From Chloranthus sessilifolius (Eukaryota > Streptophyta > Magnoliopsida > Chloranthales > Chloranthaceae), in contig CM037598.1 of NCBI GenBank assembly GCA_021018995.1, positions 42,214,685 through 42,278,684 of the forward strand: a stretch of DNA of 64,000 bases, written 5' to 3'. Position 1 is the stretch's first letter. Each line of letters starts with the position of its first letter. The notes below the pieces were generated by a model. That model saw only the letters and a list, made by a program, of their open reading frames with translations, ran no database searches and had not been told where the DNA came from. A program made the position numbers and the translations under genes. Below are positions 25,287 through 33,495 of this stretch, one piece after another.

Positions 25287-25481
25287 TATACTATAATTAA
25301 ATGCTCAAATAAAAGGGGCAGTTCAATTTAAAGTGGAGTGCATCACGACCATCGATCGAAACATCAATAAATTAAAGTGCATTGAGTTTTAGTCGAGCAA
25401 GTAGAGTTATAGGAGAAAACAATATCGATAATATTGTTTGATGTCTGTTCGGACATAGATCATTTAATTGAAAAGTGTAAC

Positions 25482-26173
25482 CCAATCGATTGAATTTAAA
25501 TAGGTGCACACAATCAGTTCGGTTCAAGATTAATCGATTGAAAAGTGTAACTCAATCGATTGAATTAAAATAGGTAAGTGTACATAGTCAATTCAATTCA
25601 ATATCAATCGATTGAGAAGTGGAACTCAATCGATTGAAGAATAAATTAAAATAAGCTAGAGCTCTTATTCTGTTATATAACTTAGCTAATATAATATTTT
25701 ATATAAAATAAGCCTATTAGACTATTACTACTCAGGAACCTCAATCGATTGAATTTAAATATTCAATCAATTGAAACATCTTTTTCCTTTAAACAATGCA
25801 AACTGTAGTAAGTGTCAGAATGTGATAATAGCTCATAATTCGAATTATTATTATATTCACTCAAATAACCTCAATCGATTGAATTTTAAAAATCAATCGA
25901 TTGAGACATCCTTTCTTTCCAATTAAAGAAAAAGGCAAGACTGTTATTATATTTATTACCAAACAACCTCAATCGAATGAATTTATAAAATCAATTGATT
26001 GAGACATTCATTCATTAAAGTTGTCAGTTAAAGTAACTTTGCTTATTAAAATCAACTGCTCAAATTGATCGATTGAATCATGTAAATCAATCAATTGAAT
26101 TTAAAAGGAAATAAAACCTTCTCTATTACAGTTTTGAAGTCGATCGATTGAAAAGTGTGTTTCAATCGATTAA
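25482..26173. repeat. Cluster of AATCGATTGA palindromes, mostly in pairs 22 bp apart
   Basis: About 15 exact or near copies of TCAATCGATTGA occur in 690 bp. They come as pairs: 25532/25554, 25605/25627, 25743/25765, 25873/25895, 25970/25992, 26068/26090 and 26142/26164 each have starts 22 bp apart. Sequence between pairs is AT-rich and partly repeated in units of about 75 bp. Confidence 0.9.
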
Positions 26174-26915
26174 CTGTCACAGATTCAAAATGAAATAAGG
26201 TTCCGAAATAAAACCCAAAATACATCCGAAAAATTCACAAAAATAATATAAAATCAGGATTAATTATTATTTTAATCTTAAAAGCGATTTTATAATAAAA
26301 TGATTTTAGATTCATTTTAAATAGCCTATCGATACGCGATCGAACGTATCTTACGCGATGGGATCTGAGAATGACGAGATGGATGGATGGGTACCCACCT
26401 CTTGAAGCGTGATCGGCAAATCGACGGCGGTTAGGGCGATAGAAATTGGTGTCCACACGATGGTCCGTCCATGATTACGCCGCATTCTTCTACCACGATT
26501 TGACGGTAGAAAAATACTACGGTGTTCTTTGTGGAAGAACACACAAGAGATTTAAAAGAAATTAGAGTGTTTTTAGAAAATGGTGGTTATAGAAGAAGAT
26601 GGAGTGACGACTAGGGTAAGAATTCTTATAATAGTGATTTAGGGTTCTCTGTAACTTTTTTATTTATAATATATGAGCATTAATTCGATGTTAAGCGGTT
26701 ACACTAAATAAGGGTGTATAAGCTTTTATTTCAAAGTTTAAAATAGAGGTTTAAAACTCACGACAATTTTAAATATAAAACCTTTTTGAAAAAATAAAAT
26801 GTGTATTTTCTCAACTAGGATAGGTTCCGGTGTGGAGCACTAACACCCTGTAAGGTACAAAGCACCATCTAATACCAATAAAAGAAAGTCAAAAATTCTA
26901 AGTCGTTACACCAAG

Positions 26916-27535
26916 TGACTAAATATACTATGAAAATTATTCAACCAAAAACATGGATTCAAACTATTTGATCTTTTGGTTCAGCCAAGCCCCATTATTA
27001 TTATTATTATTATTATTATTTTATCGGTCCAAGTCTGATTATATTAAGGTAAAAAGCTAGGATAGTTTGAATCCAGCCCCGCCCGAAACTGGGTTTGCAT
27101 AGGTTTGAGCTTCAATTAAAGTCCAAGCACGAAAGCACTTGGGCAGAGCCATCTCGATTTTTATTTGGGCCGGGTTTTGGTCATTTTTTTTTGGATAATC
27201 AGAGCATTCGGGCCTCTTAGAGCACCCGACTATTTCCAAGAGCATGTGCGTGCCCCAAATTAGCACATGACCAGCAGTGTAACTAGGATTTTCTAACACT
27301 GGTTGGTTTAATTATTATTTTATCGCAGATTTGGGGCTTATACACCATAAACTTGGGAGGCTTATACAGAGAACAAATTTGTATAAGAAGCATATTCTAT
27401 ACGTTAAATGGGGGCTTCATCCCCACTCTCCTATATGTGGCTACGCCCCTGCACCAAGGGACATAAATGCATAGGGGTGGCTTAAGGGATGGTTTGGAGT
27501 TGGCAGAGTTCGAATCCCCTTAGTCCACTCTATGG
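26916..27535. other. Middle segment of an older split repeat
   Basis: Matches 43600-44000: shared GACTAAATATACTATGAAAA, GCACTTGGGC and TTGAGCTT-type blocks in the same order. It is the piece between the solo LTR and the MULE. No coding region. Confidence 0.65.
26994..27020. repeat. (ATT)n microsatellite
   Basis: Nine perfect ATT units. Confidence 0.95.
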
Positions 27536-27544
27536 AAGCTAGTT

Positions 27545-27622
27545 GGGAAATTTACCTGACAGGCCCTGTCAGATATGCCTTTTACGTCAGAAGCCCTATA
27601 GTTTCACTTTTACCCAGACAAA
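27545..27622 (+). repeat. MULE left terminal inverted repeat
   Basis: Begins GGGAAATTTACCTGACAGGC. Pairs with 36722-36799 with seven mismatches and no gap. Confidence 0.97.
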
Positions 27623-27699
27623 CCCGCTGCGCGCCGAGCTGAGGCACGCCTGTAGGAAATATCCAAAGTACCCCCACAGTAATAAATAGCCGCCCTCTT

Positions 27700-27811
27700 T
27701 TCAAATTATTTACTGTTTTCAATTTACATTTTCGTTCGAAGTTGGTGGAGAGTCGTTGACGCTTCTTGGACGATCGCGTTCAAATCTACAACCTTCAAGC
27801 TACCAAATCTG
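27700..27811 (+). promoter_or_regulatory. Putative 5'UTR exon and donor of the plus-strand MULE gene
   Basis: A non-AT-rich stretch ends CAAATCT then GTAAGTTAG (GT at 27811-27812), a strong donor, just before the first 22-bp array. A 5'UTR intron would hold array 1. Inferred from sequence only. Confidence 0.35.
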
Positions 27812-27904
27812 TAAGTTAGAATTAAAATTAGCTTCCATCGCTATAGATTTTTTTTTTCTCCTCTCTTTGGTGCATATTTTGACATAATTTTTTTTAGGTT
27901 TTCC

Positions 27905-28105
27905 CATATGTAATCGATATCGATCTTCTATGTAATCGATATCAATCCTATATGTAATCGTTACCGATTACATATTTAGTCTCTATCGATTACATCGAAG
28001 ATCGATATTGATTACATAGAAGATCGATAACGATTATATATGTAGTCGTAATCGACTATATAAACTGTGGATGACGAATCTATAACAAATCGATATTGAC
28101 TCTCT
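27905..28105. repeat. MULE 22-bp repeat array 1, about 9 units
   Basis: Units containing AATCGATATCGAT, GTTACCGATT and similar cores repeat every 22 bp; core bases are kept while the AT-rich half varies. Confidence 0.9.
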
Positions 28106-28377
28106 ATGAATATAATTAATACCCATCATTTGAATTAATTTCCCTATAGTTATTACCCTCGATGCCATAATAAATCATACGAGGTTTTATATTTATCTCA
28201 GTCGACGTTCAATTTATTGCCAACTACCCTTTTGTAAAACCATTATGGCAAGTTAGGTTGGAAGAATGAGAAAATTTAATACAATGATTCGTATTCCACA
28301 ATCTAGGAGCTTTAAATACAGGTTTAGTTCGTCCTTAGCAAACCACCTATCATCCCTACCAGCCCATATTTTTCCCA

Positions 28378-28662
28378 ATGTCTGACGACGAAGAAAAAAC
28401 CTTCTATAACCCAATCAAGTTCGAGCCTGTATGGGAGGACTCACCACCACCACCAGAACTAGATCCTTTGCAGTTCCTGTGGGACGAGTACGATGAAGTA
28501 ATGGAGATTTTGGCGAAGGAAGAAAAGAAGAAGAGGAAGGAAGAAAAGAAGAAGAGAGAGGAAGAAAAGAAAAAGAAGAATGAAGAAAAGAAAAAGAAAC
28601 TTAAGACGGAACCACCCGCCTCTCCACCCCATCCACCACCTACTCTTCATCCTTCTTCCTAA
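28378..28662 (+). CDS. Lys/Glu-rich 94-aa ORF in the MULE
   Basis: The ATG at 28378-28380 opens a frame with an acidic start (MSDDEEKTF), an aromatic/acidic patch (LQFLWDEYDEVMEILA), then a stretch of alternating Lys and Glu (about aa 47-75) and a Pro/His-rich tail. TAA is at 28660-28662. The charged stretch likely forms a single helix or coiled coil. I recognise no family. It lies before the DUF1985 exon in the same direction and could be a separate short gene or a first exon whose splice is lost. Two 22-bp arrays separate it from the next exon. It is coding-like at its N-terminus, but the Lys/Glu part is simple repeat, so confidence is moderate. Confidence 0.4.
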   Translation: MSDDEEKTFYNPIKFEPVWEDSPPPPELDPLQFLWDEYDEVMEILAKEEKKKRKEEKKKREEEKKKKNEEKKKKLKTEPPASPPHPPPTLHPSS

Positions 28663-28802
28663 ATTTTCTTTTCATTTTTAATTATAAGTGAAAATTTTTG
28701 AATGTAATTGAAAATTTTTTCAAGTAAATGAAACTTTTTGATGCAATGGCGACTTCATGAAATCTTTTGAGTCAGTAAATTAAATATTTTCTATATAAAT
28801 AA

Positions 28803-28819
28803 GGGAAATTTACCTGACA
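28803..28819 (+). repeat. Internal copy of the MULE terminus, 17 bp
   Basis: GGGAAATTTACCTGACA is identical to the first 17 bases of the element. It is bracketed by AGTAAATTAAATATTTT and AGTAAATTAAACATTTT, a direct duplication. Confidence 0.85.
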
Positions 28820-28874
28820 AGTAAATTAAACATTTTGAGATCATTGTAGACTTATATTGAATTGATGGCGATTT

Positions 28875-28958
28875 CATAAGTAATCGATATCGATTACATT
28901 TAGAGTCGGTATCGATTACATATATGGTCGATATCGATTATATATGTAATCGATGTAG
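28875..28958. repeat. MULE 22-bp repeat array 2a, about 4 units
   Basis: Same family; cores AATCGATATCGAT, GTCGGTATCGAT, GTCGATATCGAT. The flank at 28775-28875 is itself repeated at 29009-29070. Confidence 0.88.
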
Positions 28959-29069
28959 GTAAAGAAGAAGGAAGAAAAGAAATAGAACAAAAGAAAGAAA
29001 AAGAAACTTAAGAGTCAGTAAATTAAGTAATTTCTATATAAATAAATATTTTGAGGTCATTGCGAATTT

Positions 29070-29195
29070 ATATTGAGTCGTTGGCGATTTCATAGGTAAT
29101 CGATATAGATTACATATAGAGTCGTTATCGCTTACATATGTAATCGGTGTCGATTATATGTAGACTCGATATCGGTTATATATAATCGATACAGG
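29070..29195. repeat. MULE 22-bp repeat array 2b, about 5 units
   Basis: Cores AATCGATATAGAT, GTCGTTATCG, ATCGGTGTCGAT, CTCGATATCG and ATCGATACAG at 21-22 bp steps, ending 100 bp before the DUF1985 exon. Confidence 0.88.
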
Positions 29196-29293
29196 TTTTA
29201 TATATACATTTCATCAACATTTTAAACTATCCTTGTTAGTATAGTGCTCAGTCCTTTCTTTTTTATTACAGTTCATTTCAAAAGGCTGTCAAG

Positions 29294-29997
29294 ATGGTTG
29301 TACACCGAGCTGTTGCCAAGTGTTCGCCTAGTGCCGTTTCGAATCTCTATGAAAATGCTACCCCAGCTCGGAAGAAGTTACTGAGAGATTCAGTTTTTGG
29401 TGGAATATTTCAAATGCCCAAGGGTGTGGGATTATAGACATTGCATTGATACTGGGCCTTGCCGTAGTTGGCCCAGAAAAGTATACCCCATCAGTTAAAC
29501 CATCCGTAGAACAAACCATTAGATACGAATACTTTCGTGGAATGCCTCCCGAAAAAATTCTTCGGTCTCATATAGATGCTGCAATTTGGAGAGCGGAAAG
29601 TGATGAGGACTTCTTAAAATTATCCCTTCTGTTTGTGTTGTGCATATTTCTCTTTCCTGGGTCCCACCATCAGATTTCGGAAGACCACATCGACCTCATC
29701 GATGATGTGGAGACCTTTAACCGAACTCCGTGGGGTCTGCACGTCTACCAGGACTTGATCGAGTATATAATAAAGGGCGCGGCGAATAGAAAAACTGCCG
29801 AGATGGATAAATCCCTGAAGATGTACAACACATATGGATGCATATGTGTACTTCAATGGTGGGCTTATGAGATCCTGCCCGATATATCGCCATCCCAGCT
29901 AGGCCTCAAGGACCCTTTCCCATGGCTGCTGAAATGGTCGGACAGAGCGCAGTCCAGGATCAAAGGTTACACTCGCGGGCAGATGTTAGACAGCAAG
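29294..29997 (+). CDS. DUF1985 exon of the Ulp1-like gene (one frameshift)
   Basis: The ATG at 29294-29296 opens MVVHRAVAKCSPSAVSNLYE and reaches LRDSVFGGIFQMPKGVG. A 1-nt shift around 29430 then leads into IDIALILGLAVVGPEKY. The DUF1985 signature is clear further on: DHIDLIDDVETFNRTPWG, then YNTYGCICVLQWWAYEILPD. DUF1985 is a plant domain of unknown biochemical function that almost always accompanies Ulp1-like domains in transposon genes. The exon ends AGCAAG before GTATGAGG (donor at 29998). The intron to 30319 is almost entirely 22-bp repeat. Confidence 0.85.
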
Positions 29998-30034
29998 GTA
30001 TGAGGTCTATTGCCTATTAAAAAAAAAACAACTT

Positions 30035-30268
30035 ACCGATTCATTCTAGAATCGATAACGATTCATTACAGAATCGATAACGATTCATTACAGAATCGAT
30101 ACCGATTCATTTACGAATCGATAGCGATTGTGTACAGAGTCGATAACGACTTACTAAGTAGTCGATAACGATTCGTTAACTAATCGATAGCGATTTTTTA
30201 ACGAATCGATAACGATTTATTAAATAGTCGGTACCGATTCTTTACATAATCGAGAGTGATTTATTATA
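30035..30268. repeat. MULE 22-bp repeat array 3 (inside an intron), 10 units
   Basis: The cleanest array: ATTCATTACAG followed by AATCGATAACG recurs at exact 22-bp steps for ten units. It fills most of the 322-bp intron between the DUF1985 and coiled-coil exons. Confidence 0.95.
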
Positions 30269-30319
30269 TATAACGATCATTTTATTCTGTTGTTTACATG
30301 TTTCATTTTCTTTCAAAAG

Positions 30320-30898
30320 GTTCGCGCTCCCCTCGTGCCTCAGGGCTTTGAATTAGAGATACCCGTGTTAAGAGAATATCTACGGGTTCAAAAGGAGGTT
30401 GGGGGGAAGAGGAAAGAACCGGTCAAGAAAGCTGTGGAAGAGATTCGGCCGAAGAAGAAAAGAAATTACATTTCGGTCGAGAATGTTGGAGAGGGAGAGG
30501 AAGAATGGGATGACGCATCGACGTCTGAAGAAGAACCCCTCTCGAAAAAGGGCCCCGTCCATGTGGGAGAGGGTCGGCCAAGAACTAGGGGGGCCGCCAA
30601 GGAGAGCCTGGCAAATGAAGATAGCCCAGCTGAACCGTCCACCTCCAATGATTCTTTGTTGAGGAGGGTCGATCATTTGACGCTGGATAACTTGAAGCTC
30701 ACCCAAAGAGTGAGCGATTTGGAGGGAGAGAATAAGGCCCTGGCTAAACGTTGCGCTTCTTTAGAGAAACTATGCAACTCCTTCAATGAGAGGCTGAATT
30801 CAAGGGATGCGGTGTTAAATCACTACAACTATTTAGTCGAGAAAGGCCGCATCGATATAAAAGAACTCCTTGAAAATTTATTGGAGGCGAGACCTAAG
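30320..30898 (+). CDS. Basic/acidic and coiled-coil exon of the Ulp1-like gene
   Basis: Bounded by acceptor TTTCAAAAG (ends 30319) and donor AAG/GTATGT (30899), 193 codons, phase 0 at both ends and no stop. It reads VRAPLVPQGFELEIPVLREY, then a nuclear-localisation-like PKKKRN, an acidic stretch EGEEEWDDASTSEEE, and a leucine-heptad helix from about aa 115 (LLRRVDHLTLDNLKLTQRV, then LEGENKALAKRCASLEKL). Coiled coils between DUF1985 and Ulp1 parts are common in this family and may mediate dimerisation. This is the best preserved exon of the gene. Confidence 0.75.
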
Positions 30899-30942
30899 GT
30901 ATGTGTTGAAATCTGATTTTAGATGTTCAGTTTTGTTAACAT

Positions 30943-31170
30943 AAATCGATATCGATTATATACAGTCGATATCGATTATATATGCAATCGTTATCAATTA
31001 TATATGCAGTCGGTCTCGATTCTATTTACAATCGATCGCGACTATATATATAATCGATAACAATCATATATAAAATCGAGAATTATATATATAACCGATA
31101 ACGATCATATATAAAATCAATAGCGACTATAAGTACAGTCGATAACGATTATATTTAAAATCGATTTGGA
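30943..31170. repeat. MULE 22-bp repeat array 4 (inside an intron), 8-10 units
   Basis: Cores AATCGATATCGAT, GTCGATATCGAT, ATCGATCGCG and GTCGATAACGAT at 20-22 bp steps between the donor at 30899 and the acceptor at 31229. Confidence 0.92.
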
Positions 31171-31229
31171 CTTTTAAAAATGTGGACCAAAAATTAATTC
31201 TTATTTTGCATCATTATTACGATGTACAG

Positions 31230-31634
31230 GATGTGGCTATGGAGGAGCCGATATCAAGGTGTGCGACATTTCGATGAGGAACCATCGGCCTCGTGCATCG
31301 TTCCTCCTCCTCCGTTGATGAGGTGAAGGCAACACGACAAACTGAGACCCAAACTGATAAGGGTCCTGCTGGTGAAGAGGAAACCTCTTCCCAATTGCCT
31401 CACCAACAAGCTGAGCTTCGCTTAAGACCTAGGCAAGCGAAAGTCAGCAAAGTAATTGCCATCAAACGAAAAGAAGCCTACTGAGAAGGCTAGCAAAGGA
31501 CTAACTGCTGAGACTGGACCAGTGGAAGTCATTACCGTTGGTCCTGGGTCTACGGATGAAGATGCTCCTGCTGAGCTAACAGCGGAGCAAAAATATATGC
31601 TAGACATATGGAACAAGCCTCTGAAGGAGGACGA
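31230..31634 (+). pseudogene. Linker block of the Ulp1-like gene, frame-broken
   Basis: After acceptor GATGTACAG (ends 31229) the frame opens DVAMEEPISRCATFR and meets TGA at once. Coding-like text continues in two other frames (VKATRQTETQTDKGPAGEEE; then GLTAETGPVEVITVGPG and LTAEQKYMLDIWNKPLKEDE). The block ends GACGAG/TAAGTT near 31634, which could hold a donor. Composition (Thr, Glu, Pro, Gln) suggests a disordered linker between the coiled coil and protease. At least two frameshifts are needed to read it as one exon. Confidence 0.5.
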
Positions 31635-31814
31635 GTAAGTTATTCTACCCTGAATACTTAACTTTATTATTATATATTTATCGTGAAGATTAGTTAAGTT
31701 GGCCATTTTTTATGCAGAGAATATGTTAGCTTCAAGTATAAGTGGTAGTGCAATCCTTGAATGTCCGTGGGAACTCAAGACTGGATAACTTTGTAAGTTT
31801 AACATACTGTAGGC

Positions 31815-32035
31815 AAAATCGTTATCGATGGCTTATGTAATCGTTATCGATGGCTTATGTAATCGTTATCGATGGCTTTTAGAGTCGCGAACGATGGCTT
31901 ATGTAATCGTTAGCGACTCTGTACATCATCGATATCGATTCATTAGAGAGTCGATAACGATTTCGATGACTTAAATAATCGTTACCGACTCTCAAATGAA
32001 TCGATATCGATGACTTATAGAGTCGATAACGATTA
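31815..32035. repeat. MULE 22-bp repeat array 5 (inside an intron), 10 units
   Basis: Starts with identical neighbours: ATGGCTTATGT followed by AATCGTTATCG twice in a row. Later units switch to GTCGATAACG and ATCGATATCG cores while keeping the 22-bp step. Confidence 0.95.
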
Positions 32036-32083
32036 TGTATTTAACTCTAACTACATATTTTAATCTAACTGCATTGGTTTCAG

Positions 32084-32368
32084 GTTATGGGCGCTTACCT
32101 GAGACATTTAGAAGTTATTGATGATAAAATTCATCCTGAGAAAGAGGTCAAAAACTTCCTTATGGATCCTGCCGCGCTGACGTACATGGGCTATGAACTG
32201 AGAGATTTCAACAAGTTCCTGCTTGCTGAAAAATTATACGACCAGTCGATCGAGGTTCAAGTTCAAAGGTGGGCTGCCTATAGACAAAGAGAGACCGGAG
32301 GGAAGAAGCTGATGGAAACTTTCTTCTTCAATGAGCTTCGGAATCTGTGAGCTCACGAATGCAACATA
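32084..32368 (+). pseudogene. Ulp1-like domain, N-terminal exon with one TGA
   Basis: From acceptor TGGTTTCAG (ends 32083) it reads VMGAYLRHLEVIDDKIHPEK and later MDPAALTYMGYELRDFNKFL, ending YRQRETGGKKLMETFFFNEL. The layout (short N-terminal helices, long basic stretch, then FFFN) is that of plant transposon Ulp1-like C48 domains before the catalytic His. A TGA at 32348-32350 interrupts it; the next codons (AHECNI) reach a GTATGC donor in phase 0, so reading through it joins correctly to the His exon. An Arg codon changed by one base (CGA to TGA) would explain the stop. Confidence 0.65.
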
Positions 32369-32446
32369 GTATGCTTTTATCCTCTTTATAATTATTCTTT
32401 ATAATTTTTCTATCATACCCTTTGAGATTATATTACTTTTTTGTAG

Positions 32447-32587
32447 ATATTTATGCCAATACATTCAGAACAACCACTACACTGGGCGCTTGCGATCGTA
32501 AAGTTAGTCGAACGATCGATAATGATCGTCGACCCTATATTTAATAGGCCCTCTAAGGAAAGATATGTGTCCCAATTGCAGGCGCTG
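32447..32587 (+). CDS. Ulp1-like catalytic exon with His and Asp
   Basis: Acceptor TTTTTTGTAG (ends 32446), 47 codons without a stop, donor CTG/GTAAG at 32588. It reads IFMPIHSEQPLHWALAIVKL, then SIMIVDPIFNRP. The His of LHWALAIV and the Asp of IVDP are the first two members of the C48 catalytic triad. They stand at the usual spacing after an FMPIH strand. It is too short to appear as an ATG-initiated ORF. Confidence 0.8.
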
Positions 32588-32666
32588 GTAAGATATTTTG
32601 CTTAGCATATCTTTTATCATTGTTAGCTTAACATATCTGACACTCCTCTCTATTATTTCGAAACAG

Positions 32667-32966
32667 ACCCAATACCTTCCCGTGATTTTATATTCGTACG
32701 GTGACTCCGCTGCACTAATGAAGAAGAGCTATCCTTGGTCATCTATTGACTGCCGGATCAAAGCCGTCCCCCGACAGACCAACTCCTGTGATTGTGAAGT
32801 GTTTGTTGTGAAGTATGTCGAATACTTTATGATGGGGAAGAAATTTGACTTCGCGCAATCAGATATAGATAGGATCAGGGCAGAAATTGGCCATATACTG
32901 GCTACATACACAGGCGATGGCGGAGTACTGGCGAAGGACGACAAAAAGGAGGGGGAGCAGCAGTAG
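32667..32966 (+). CDS. Ulp1-like catalytic exon with Gln and Cys, C-terminus
   Basis: Acceptor TTTCGAAACAG (ends 32666), 99 codons in phase 0 to TAG at 32964-32966. VPRQTNSCDCEVFVVKYVEY supplies the oxyanion Gln and catalytic Cys in the family pattern Q-x5-C. The Gly that normally follows the Cys is Glu here, which could hurt activity. Upstream, YLPVILYSYGD and SSIDCRIKAV are the strands before the active site. The tail is short and acidic/basic (DDKKEGEQQ). Confidence 0.8.
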   Translation, partial: TQYLPVILYSYGDSAALMKKSYPWSSIDCRIKAVPRQTNSCDCEVFVVKYVEYFMMGKKFDFAQSDIDRIRAEIGHILATYTGDGGVLAKDDKKEGEQQ

Positions 32967-33086
32967 TGTGGTTGTATTTGAATATTTTTGTAATTATAAA
33001 TGAAATATTTTTTCTTAATGAATTATTTTGAATATAATTGCACTATTTTTATGTAGTTGTAGTTAAAAAGTAGAAATAGCATCCAT

Positions 33087-33362
33087 TAGCGACTACATAT
33101 ATAGTCGTCATCGACTATATAAATAATCGATTTACTTTGTATGTAATCGCTACCGACTATATAACTAATTGTTCACGATTTATTTTATGTAATCGATATC
33201 GACTCTATATAGAGTCGTCATCGACGGTATCCATAATCGATACCGATTCTTAAATGAATCGATATCGACTTTATAAATAGTCGATGGCGACTCTATATAG
33301 AATCGATATCGATTATTTATACAATCGATGACGACTCTATGATATATCGGTAAAGACTATAT
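33087..33362. repeat. MULE 22-bp repeat array 6, about 12 units
   Basis: Lies between the convergent Ulp1 and transposase genes. Cores GTCGTCATCGACT, ATCGATACCGAT, ATCGATATCGACT and GTCGATGGCGACT at mostly exact 22-bp steps. Confidence 0.95.
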
Positions 33363-33495
33363 TACAGTGTAAAAAAATATGGATTCTGAATTTCTCATTT
33401 ACATTCAATCTATCATTATTAAAAATATACACTGTTAGCCCATCGATCCCCGCCTTTGCGCTCCTCGTTGTGACCATATTCATCGCACTGCTACA

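Larger units (their letters stand above)
23508..26910 (-). mobile_element. Large solo LTR (3.4 kb) with TSD CCAAG
   Basis: Starts TGTCACGACC and ends GTCGTTACA, a terminal pattern common in plant Ty3/gypsy LTRs. Flanked by CCAAG at 23503-23507 and 26911-26915. Removing it joins two flanks that match the continuous sequence around 43.59 kb. No coding domains, PBS or PPT are seen inside, so it is a solo LTR or a very short non-autonomous element. Orientation is inferred from the TGTAACGAC start on the minus strand. Confidence 0.85.
29294..32966 (+). pseudogene. DUF1985/coiled-coil/Ulp1-like protease gene of the MULE, decayed
   Basis: At least six exon blocks can be followed on the plus strand: DUF1985 domain (29294-29997), coiled-coil block (30320-30898), a poor linker (31230-31634) and a C48 (Ulp1/SUMO-protease-like) catalytic domain (32084-32368, 32447-32587, 32667-32966). 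Most splice sites keep phase 0 and the GT/AG pairs are clear. The catalytic His, Asp, Gln and Cys are all still encoded. Breaks are a 1-nt shift in the DUF1985 block near 29430, frame loss in 31230-31450, and TGA at 32348-32350 in the Ulp1 block. Genes of this kind descend from a captured host Ulp protease and are carried by Kaonashi-type MULEs; their substrate is not established. 22-bp arrays lie in the introns before 30320, 31230 and 32084. Confidence 0.85.

Noticed and set aside
23508..26910. A host gene inside the solo LTR
   Set aside because: No ORF above about 75 codons and both flanks show a 5-bp target duplication, so it is an LTR.
27478..27517. tRNA-like A box TGGCTTAAGGG and B box AGTTCGAATCC
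   Set aside because: The boxes are only 18 bp apart, too close for a tRNA or tRNA-derived SINE promoter.
28459..28650. Minus-strand ORF rich in Phe and Leu, resembling a membrane protein
   Set aside because: It is the complement of the Lys/Glu codons of the plus-strand ORF at 28378-28662.
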